From Bradyrhizobium liaoningense (lineage in GTDB: Bacteria; Pseudomonadota; Alphaproteobacteria; Rhizobiales; Xanthobacteraceae), in the NCBI RefSeq assembly GCF_018130825.1, contig NZ_JAFCJS010000011.1, forward strand, positions 124,001-188,000: a DNA stretch of 64,000 nt, read 5' to 3'. Shown one piece after another: positions 59,839 through 64,000 of the stretch. The notes beneath the pieces are model-generated. The model saw nothing but the letters and a program-made list of their open reading frames with translations. It did not search any database and was not told where the DNA came from. Both the position numbers and the translations under genes were made by a program. Within the stretch, counting starts at the first letter, position 1, and every line of letters begins with the position of its first letter.

Positions 59839-61121
59839 CATATGCCGAGCCGGTCTCGCACGCGGCCCGCAATCACGGCGGTCGTCACGCCGACCGGCCA
59901 GAACGCGTGCATCGGGATCGGCTTGATGCCCGTGACAGGCATGTCGAGCTCGGCCCTGGTGCCGCCGATCAGGCGGCGCGCGAGCTGCGCGCCCATCGCC
60001 GTCGAGAGCGCGACGCCGCGGCCGTTGCAACCGAGCGAGATCAGCATGCTCTCCGCGGGCTCGTGCACATGCGGATAATGATCTTTGGTGATGGCGAGCC
60101 GACTGTTCCAGCCATGGGTCCAGGCGACGCCCTTGAGCTGGGGCCACAGCCGCTCCGCATAACGCATAAGATAGGCGACGTCGTGCGGCGAGCTGATCCA
60201 GCGCATCGGGCCGCGGCCGCCCATCAGAAGGCGGTTCTGCTGGTCGATGCGATAATAGACGGTGATGTGGCCACTCTCGTAGAGCACGGGGCGCGTCGGC
60301 ATGATGGAGCGGGCGACCGCGTCGGAGAGCGGCGCGGTGGCGGCGATCGAGGAAAACACCGGCACGATGGTGCGGCGGAGCGCCGGCCAGAGATCGTCGG
60401 TGAAGCCGTTGGTCGCAAGCAGCACTTTGTCCGCATGCACGACCGCACGCGGCGTCTCGATGCGCCAGCGCGTACCCTCGCGGCGCAATGACAGCGCCGG
60501 CGTCTCGCCATGGACTTTCGCGCCCGCAGAGATCGCGGCGCGCGCAAGGCCACGGGCATAGCTGAGGGGATGCAGATCGCCGCCGCGGGTATCAAGCATG
60601 GCGCCGATGTAGCGGTCGGTGCCGGTCATCTCGCGCAGCTGCTCGCGGTTCAGGTACGACACCGGCATGCCGCGGCGGATGCATTGCTGCGCGGTCTTTT
60701 CGATCGCGGCGGCGCTGGCCTCATTGTAGGCCGCGCGCAGCGTGCCGTTCTGCCGTGCTTCGCACGGGATCTGGTAGCGGCGGATCAGATCGTGCGTGAA
60801 GTCCGGCGTGCCGTAGGAGAACTCGATCATGCGGCGGCCGAGCTCGGCGCCGAAATCGGCCTCGATCTGATCGGGATCGTGCTTCAGGCCAGGATTGGTG
60901 TGACCGCCGTTGTTGCCTGATGCGCCCCAGCCCGGCTCCTGCGCCTCCAGCACCAGCGCCTCGACGCCCTGCTCGGCCAGATGCAGCGCCGTGGACAGGC
61001 CGGTATAGCCGCCGCCAATGATCGCGACGGAAACCGACTTGTCGACGTCGAGCAGCGGCGTTGCGACCGGCGCGACGGCGGTGTCGGCATAGAGCGAGGG
61101 CGGCAGAGGCAGGCGCGTCAT
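59838..61121 (-). CDS. FAD-dependent amine oxidase, gamma-glutamylputrescine oxidase (PuuB)-like
   Basis: A 427-residue DAO-family flavoenzyme. The dinucleotide motif is VAIIGGGYTGLSTALHLAE (about 32-50). GASGNNGGHTNPG (about 66-78) is characteristic of PuuB/OrdL-type oxidases, and LGCNGRGVALSTAMGAQLA closes the FAD site. These enzymes oxidise secondary amines such as gamma-glutamylputrescine to an aldehyde. It is the last gene of a minus-strand operon with a polar amino-acid importer (12-base gap), so it probably oxidises the imported amine or amino acid. The operon's regulator appears to be the divergent XRE-cupin protein. Confidence 0.85.
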   Translation of the reverse strand: MTRLPLPPSLYADTAVAPVATPLLDVDKSVSVAIIGGGYTGLSTALHLAEQGVEALVLEAQEPGWGASGNNGGHTNPGLKHDPDQIEADFGAELGRRMIEFSYGTPDFTHDLIRRYQIPCEARQNGTLRAAYNEASAAAIEKTAQQCIRRGMPVSYLNREQLREMTGTDRYIGAMLDTRGGDLHPLSYARGLARAAISAGAKVHGETPALSLRREGTRWRIETPRAVVHADKVLLATNGFTDDLWPALRRTIVPVFSSIAATAPLSDAVARSIMPTRPVLYESGHITVYYRIDQQNRLLMGGRGPMRWISSPHDVAYLMRYAERLWPQLKGVAWTHGWNSRLAITKDHYPHVHEPAESMLISLGCNGRGVALSTAMGAQLARRLIGGTRAELDMPVTGIKPIPMHAFWPVGVTTAVIAGRVRDRLGI

Positions 61122-61133
61122 GGCGAAGTCCGG

Positions 61134-61865
61134 TCAGAGCGGATGCAGCACGCGGCGCAAGAAGTCCTGCGTGCGCGCGTGCTGCGGTTGATTGAGCACC
61201 GATTTCGCCGGCCCCTGCTCGACGATGACGCCGCCGTCGATGAACAGCACGCGATCGGCGACGTCGCGGGCAAAGCCCATCTCGTGGGTGACGACGACCA
61301 TGGTCATGCCGTCGTCGGCGAGCTTGCGCATCACGCCGAGGACGTCGCCGACGAGCTCGGGATCGAGCGCCGAGGTCGGCTCGTCGAACAGGATGGCCTT
61401 GGGCTGCATCGCCAGCGCCCGCGCGATCGCGACGCGCTGCTGCTGGCCGCCGGAGAGCTGCGGCGGATGGGCGTCGGCCTTCTCGGCGAGGCCGACCTGG
61501 GCAAGCAGCGCGCGGCCGCGCTCGAGCACCTGGGCACGCGGCTCCTTCTTCACGAAGAGCGGACCTTCGACGACGTTCTCCAGCGCGGTGCGGTGGGGGA
61601 ACAGGTTGAAGCGCTGGAACACCATCGACACCTGGGTGCGGATGTTCACGATCGACGGCGCATCGCGGTCGACCTTCAATCCCTCGACGCTGATCTCGCC
61701 GCGGTCGTAGCTCTCGAGACCGTTGATGCAGCGCAGGATGGTCGACTTGCCGGAGCCTGATGGCCCGATGATGCAGACCACCTCGCCCTTCTCGACGGAA
61801 GCCGTGATGCCCTTGAGGACCTCGTTCTGGCCAAAGCTCTTGTGGACGTCGCTCAGCTCGATCAT
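61134..61865 (-). CDS. Polar amino acid ABC transporter ATP-binding protein
   Basis: A 243-residue ATPase of the GlnQ/HisP type. Walker A is GPSGSGKSTILRC (about 34-46), the Q-loop VFQRFNLFPHRTA, the signature LSGGQQQRVAIARAL, Walker B ILFDEPTSALDPE and the H-loop VTHEMGFARDV. Its start overlaps the permease stop by four bases. With the permease and binding protein it forms an importer for a polar amino acid or amine. Confidence 0.93.
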   Translation of the reverse strand: MIELSDVHKSFGQNEVLKGITASVEKGEVVCIIGPSGSGKSTILRCINGLESYDRGEISVEGLKVDRDAPSIVNIRTQVSMVFQRFNLFPHRTALENVVEGPLFVKKEPRAQVLERGRALLAQVGLAEKADAHPPQLSGGQQQRVAIARALAMQPKAILFDEPTSALDPELVGDVLGVMRKLADDGMTMVVVTHEMGFARDVADRVLFIDGGVIVEQGPAKSVLNQPQHARTQDFLRRVLHPL

Positions 61866-62515
61866 CGCTTGCCGGCCCGCTTCTCGAAGTGACGGACCAG
61901 CAGGATCAAAGGAATGCTCATGGTGAGATACATCAGCGCAACCAGCGTGAACACGCTGGTGTTTTTGAAGGTCGAGGACGCGATCAGCTTGCCCTGCAGC
62001 GCGAGTTCGGCGACCGTGATGGTCGAGGCCTGCGAGGAGTCCTTCAGCATCATGATCATGACGTTGCCGTAGGGCGGCAGCACGATGCGCACCGCCTGCG
62101 GCAGCACCACGCGGCGCATGGTGAGCCACCAGCCCATGCCGATCGACTGCGCCGCCTCGATCTGTCCTTTGTCGATCGCCTCGATGCCGGCGCGGAAATT
62201 TTCGGCCTGGTAGGCCGAGTAGGCGATGCCGAGCCCGAGGATGGCGGCCTGCAACGCCGACAGCGTGACGCCGAGATCCGGCATCACGAAGTAGAGATAG
62301 AACAACAGCACGATGATCGGGATGCCGCGGATCACGTTGATCAGGCTGGCGCTGAGCATCGACAGTGCCTTGATGCCGGAGACCCGCATCATCGCCCAGA
62401 TCAGGCCAAGTACCGTCGAGAGCAGCAGCGAGCCGATGGTGACGACGATCGTCAGTGCGACGCCGTTCATCAGGATCGGGAAGAACTCGGCGGCGTCGTG
62501 CCAGAAGCCTTTCAT
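61862..62515 (-). CDS. Polar amino acid ABC transporter permease
   Basis: A 217-residue permease of the HisM/GlnP family with about five helices. INVIRGIPIIVLLFYLYFVM is the family N-terminal segment, YSAYQAENFRAGIEAIDKGQ the cytoplasmic region and EAAQSIGMGWWLTMRRVVLP the EAA loop at about 120-139. Only one permease gene is present, so it would work as a homodimer. It is separated from the binding-protein gene by 28 bases. Confidence 0.92.
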   Translation of the reverse strand: MKGFWHDAAEFFPILMNGVALTIVVTIGSLLLSTVLGLIWAMMRVSGIKALSMLSASLINVIRGIPIIVLLFYLYFVMPDLGVTLSALQAAILGLGIAYSAYQAENFRAGIEAIDKGQIEAAQSIGMGWWLTMRRVVLPQAVRIVLPPYGNVMIMMLKDSSQASTITVAELALQGKLIASSTFKNTSVFTLVALMYLTMSIPLILLVRHFEKRAGKR

Positions 62516-62543
62516 CGGGCAGCCTTCGCTCGATCAGGTCCAA

Positions 62544-63302
62544 TCAACCTTGCGCCTTCTGTCCCCACTTCTCGAGGATCTTGTCGATCGTGCCGTTGGC
62601 CTTCAGCTTCGCCAGCGAGGCATTGATCTTGCCGAGCAGCGCGGTCTCGCCCTTGCGCACGCCGATACCGACCGAGCCGACGGTGACGGGCTTGTAGCCG
62701 TCGACGAGACGCACCTCGGGGAAGCCGCCCTGCTTCAGATTGTAGGCAAGGATCGGATAGTCGGCATAGCCGGCCTTGAGGCGGCCGGTGTTCACGTCGC
62801 GCAGGATGTCGGGGATGGTGTCGTAGGCTTTCACGTCGGCAAACAGGCCGGTCTTCTTCAGCGCGTCGACGAAGGCGGTGCCGACTTGCGCGCCGACCGT
62901 CTCGCCCTTCAGGTCTTCCTGCGTGGTGTAGGCCTTGGTGTCGCTCTTCGGCACCACGAGGCCTTCACCATAGGTGTAGATCGGATCGGAGAAGTCGACG
63001 ACCTCCTTGCGCGGCGCGGTGATGAACATCGCGGCGGCGATGATGTCGATCTTGCTCGAGGTCAGCGACGGGATCAGCGCCGAGAACGCCATGGGCTCGA
63101 TCTGCACGTTGAGGCCGGCGTCCTTGCCGATCTCGGTGACGAGATCGACCATGATGCCCTGGATGGTGTTGGTCTTGGTGTCGAGGAAGGTGAAGGGAAT
63201 GCCTGTCGGCGTCGAGCCGACCTTCAGCACCTGCTGCGCCGAGCCGGGCGCGGCGGCAAACAGCGCGAGTGCCGCGACTGCGGCCTGAACGAAACGCTTC
63301 AT
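62544..63302 (-). CDS. Polar amino acid ABC transporter substrate-binding protein
   Basis: A 252-residue type II binding protein with signal peptide AAVAALALFAAAPGSAQ. Blocks typical of the family 3 binding proteins are TGIPFTFLDTKTNTIQGIMV, DIIAAAMFITAPRKEVVDFS (about 92-111; the TxxRxxxxxFS ligand motif) and GAQVGTAFVDAL. The reading frame is open far upstream, but the signal peptide fixes the start at 63302. It is the first gene of the importer/oxidase operon and faces the operator pair at 63385-63451. Confidence 0.92.
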   Translation of the reverse strand: MKRFVQAAVAALALFAAAPGSAQQVLKVGSTPTGIPFTFLDTKTNTIQGIMVDLVTEIGKDAGLNVQIEPMAFSALIPSLTSSKIDIIAAAMFITAPRKEVVDFSDPIYTYGEGLVVPKSDTKAYTTQEDLKGETVGAQVGTAFVDALKKTGLFADVKAYDTIPDILRDVNTGRLKAGYADYPILAYNLKQGGFPEVRLVDGYKPVTVGSVGIGVRKGETALLGKINASLAKLKANGTIDKILEKWGQKAQG

Positions 63303-63384
63303 CACATCCCCCTTTGGGTCCGGCCCATGGCGGCGCTCGCGGATGTCTTGTTCGCAGACGTTGCGGGCCAAGCCGTTTCGGCCT

Positions 63385-63451
63385 ATTTTCACCAATATGA
63401 AAATTTGGTCACACTTTCGCAGGTGATGCAAGCGGTTTTCATGCACATGAA
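63385..63451. promoter_or_regulatory. Two matching operators, TTTTCA-N6-TGAA, in the divergent promoter
   Basis: ATTTTCA-CCAATA-TGAAAAT (63385-63404) is a perfect dyad. A second copy, TTTTCA-TGCACA-TGAA (63436-63451), has the same half-sites and 6-base spacing, 50 bases further on. Both lie between the binding-protein start (63302, minus) and the XRE-cupin start (63466, plus). Equal spacing and sequence point to one regulator, most simply the XRE-cupin protein itself. Confidence 0.6.
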
Positions 63452-63465
63452 GGAAGCGGTTTGAC

Positions 63466-64000
63466 GTGAGCGGTGGCAAAAGAATGCGCAAACCGGCCGC
63501 CGCAAAGCCGGCCAGGAAGGTGAAAGCCAAGGCCGTCGCCAGGCCGGCCGAGCCCGCGATGGACGTCGCGGTCGGTCGCCGCATCCGCGACCTCAGGCGC
63601 GTCAGGCAGTTCTCGCTGGAGACGGTCGCCGCGCGCACGGATTTATCGATCGGCTTTCTCAGCCAGATCGAGCGCGGCCTGTCGTCGCCATCGCTGCGGG
63701 TGCTGGCAACCCTTGCCGACGTGCTCGGCGTCGGCATCGCCGCGCTGTTCGGCGCGAGCCCGAGCGCCGACGGCGCCTCCGACCAGGTGGTGACGCGCGG
63801 CCTGCAGCGACCCGAGCTGAAGCTCTGGCGCACTGGCGTCTCAAAACAATTGCTGAGCCCGGCGAGCGCCGACAACCGGCTCAACCTGTTCCTGGTGCAT
63901 CTGGAGCCCGGCGGCTCCACCGGCGATGAGCTCTACACCCATGACGGCGAGGAAGCCGGCCTCGTGCTCGAAGGCGAGATGATGCTGACGGTGGACAGCG
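63466..64000 (+). CDS. XRE-family regulator with cupin domain, PuuR-like (cut by window edge)
   Basis: The first 178 residues are visible. A basic leader rich in Lys, Ala and Pro is followed by an XRE helix-turn-helix at about 37-91: VGRRIRDLRRVRQFSLETVA, then TDLSIGFLSQIERGLSSPSL, then LADVLGVGIAALFG. A cupin_2 domain begins near residue 140 with VHLEPGGSTGDELYTHDGEE and GLVLEGEMMLTV at the edge. This layout is that of PuuR-type repressors of polyamine or amino-acid catabolism. The GTG at 63466 follows AAGGAA; an ATG at 63484 is an alternative. It is divergent from the importer/oxidase operon and is its probable repressor. Confidence 0.88.
   Translation, partial: MSGGKRMRKPAAAKPARKVKAKAVARPAEPAMDVAVGRRIRDLRRVRQFSLETVAARTDLSIGFLSQIERGLSSPSLRVLATLADVLGVGIAALFGASPSADGASDQVVTRGLQRPELKLWRTGVSKQLLSPASADNRLNLFLVHLEPGGSTGDELYTHDGEEAGLVLEGEMMLTVDS

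Noticed and set aside
1..64000. tRNA, rRNA, CRISPR array, insertion sequence, prophage or replication origin
   Set aside because: None was seen: no cloverleaf-type tRNA end, no regularly spaced repeats, no transposase or integrase motif, no DnaA box cluster.

Overview
The window reads as one stretch of chromosome from a GC-rich alphaproteobacterium, most likely Bradyrhizobium or a close relative. This is inferred from gene content: four class III adenylate cyclases, several orphan ABC or Bug-type binding proteins, a DUF6894 protein, and dense genes with ATGA or GTGA overlaps. It is not inferred from a marker gene. No rRNA, tRNA, insertion sequence, integrase or CRISPR array was seen. Two genes run off the ends: an aspartokinase-like gene on the left and an XRE-cupin regulator on the right. 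Layout: (1) 0-4.4 kb is an amino-sugar and cell-wall recycling locus (nagA divergent from an N-acetylhexosamine kinase, murQ and a NagB-II type deaminase). (2) 4.5-10 kb holds a WGR-like/cyclase protein, a TetR regulator divergent from a TIM-barrel isomerase and a Gfo/Idh/MocA dehydrogenase, a second cyclase and a lone HutD. (3) 10-16 kb holds two amino-acid/amide-type binding proteins, an alpha/beta hydrolase, a MarR regulator, an amidohydrolase and an AroE-like dehydrogenase. (4) 16-21 kb has a membrane cyclase followed by a compact bufferin-type operon, bufA1-bufB-bufC-DoxX, predicted to make a cysteine-modified copper-binding peptide. (5) 21-27 kb is a TetR-controlled catabolic locus with two perfect 14-bp core operators. 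(6) 27-35 kb is envelope and polysaccharide related: a tandem-YkuD L,D-transpeptidase, a flippase, a glycosyltransferase overlapping a Tat-exported GH10 enzyme, and a DUF6492 protein. (7) 35-39 kb encodes a giant SAM-cyclase-ATPase-TPR protein. (8) 39-48 kb is a small nonribosomal peptide locus: a 2146-residue A-PCP-C-A-PCP-C synthetase with no thioesterase, a 55-residue lysine-rich protein, a phosphopantetheinyl transferase and a luciferase-like monooxygenase. (9) 47.8-51 kb is a convergent NitT/TauT-type ABC transporter whose binding protein carries a C-terminal NosL-like domain. (10) 51-64 kb holds a Crp/Fnr regulator, an acetylpolyamine amidohydrolase-like enzyme, a PQQ dehydrogenase/cytochrome pair, small proteins, an enoyl-CoA hydratase, a gamma-glutamyltransferase, a histidine-rich secreted peptide and a polar amino-acid ABC operon with a PuuB-like oxidase, controlled from a divergent PuuR-like regulator through two matching operators. 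How they work together: the amino-sugar operon would convert N-acetylmuramate-6-P and N-acetylglucosamine to fructose-6-P. BufB and BufC would mature BufA. The phosphopantetheinyl transferase would activate both carrier domains of the synthetase. The right-hand ABC operon would import an amine or amino acid that the PuuB-like oxidase then attacks. The least described elements are the terminal condensation domain and unusual second adenylation pocket of the synthetase, the lysine-rich small protein beside it, the binding-protein/NosL fusion and the WGR-like/cyclase fusion.
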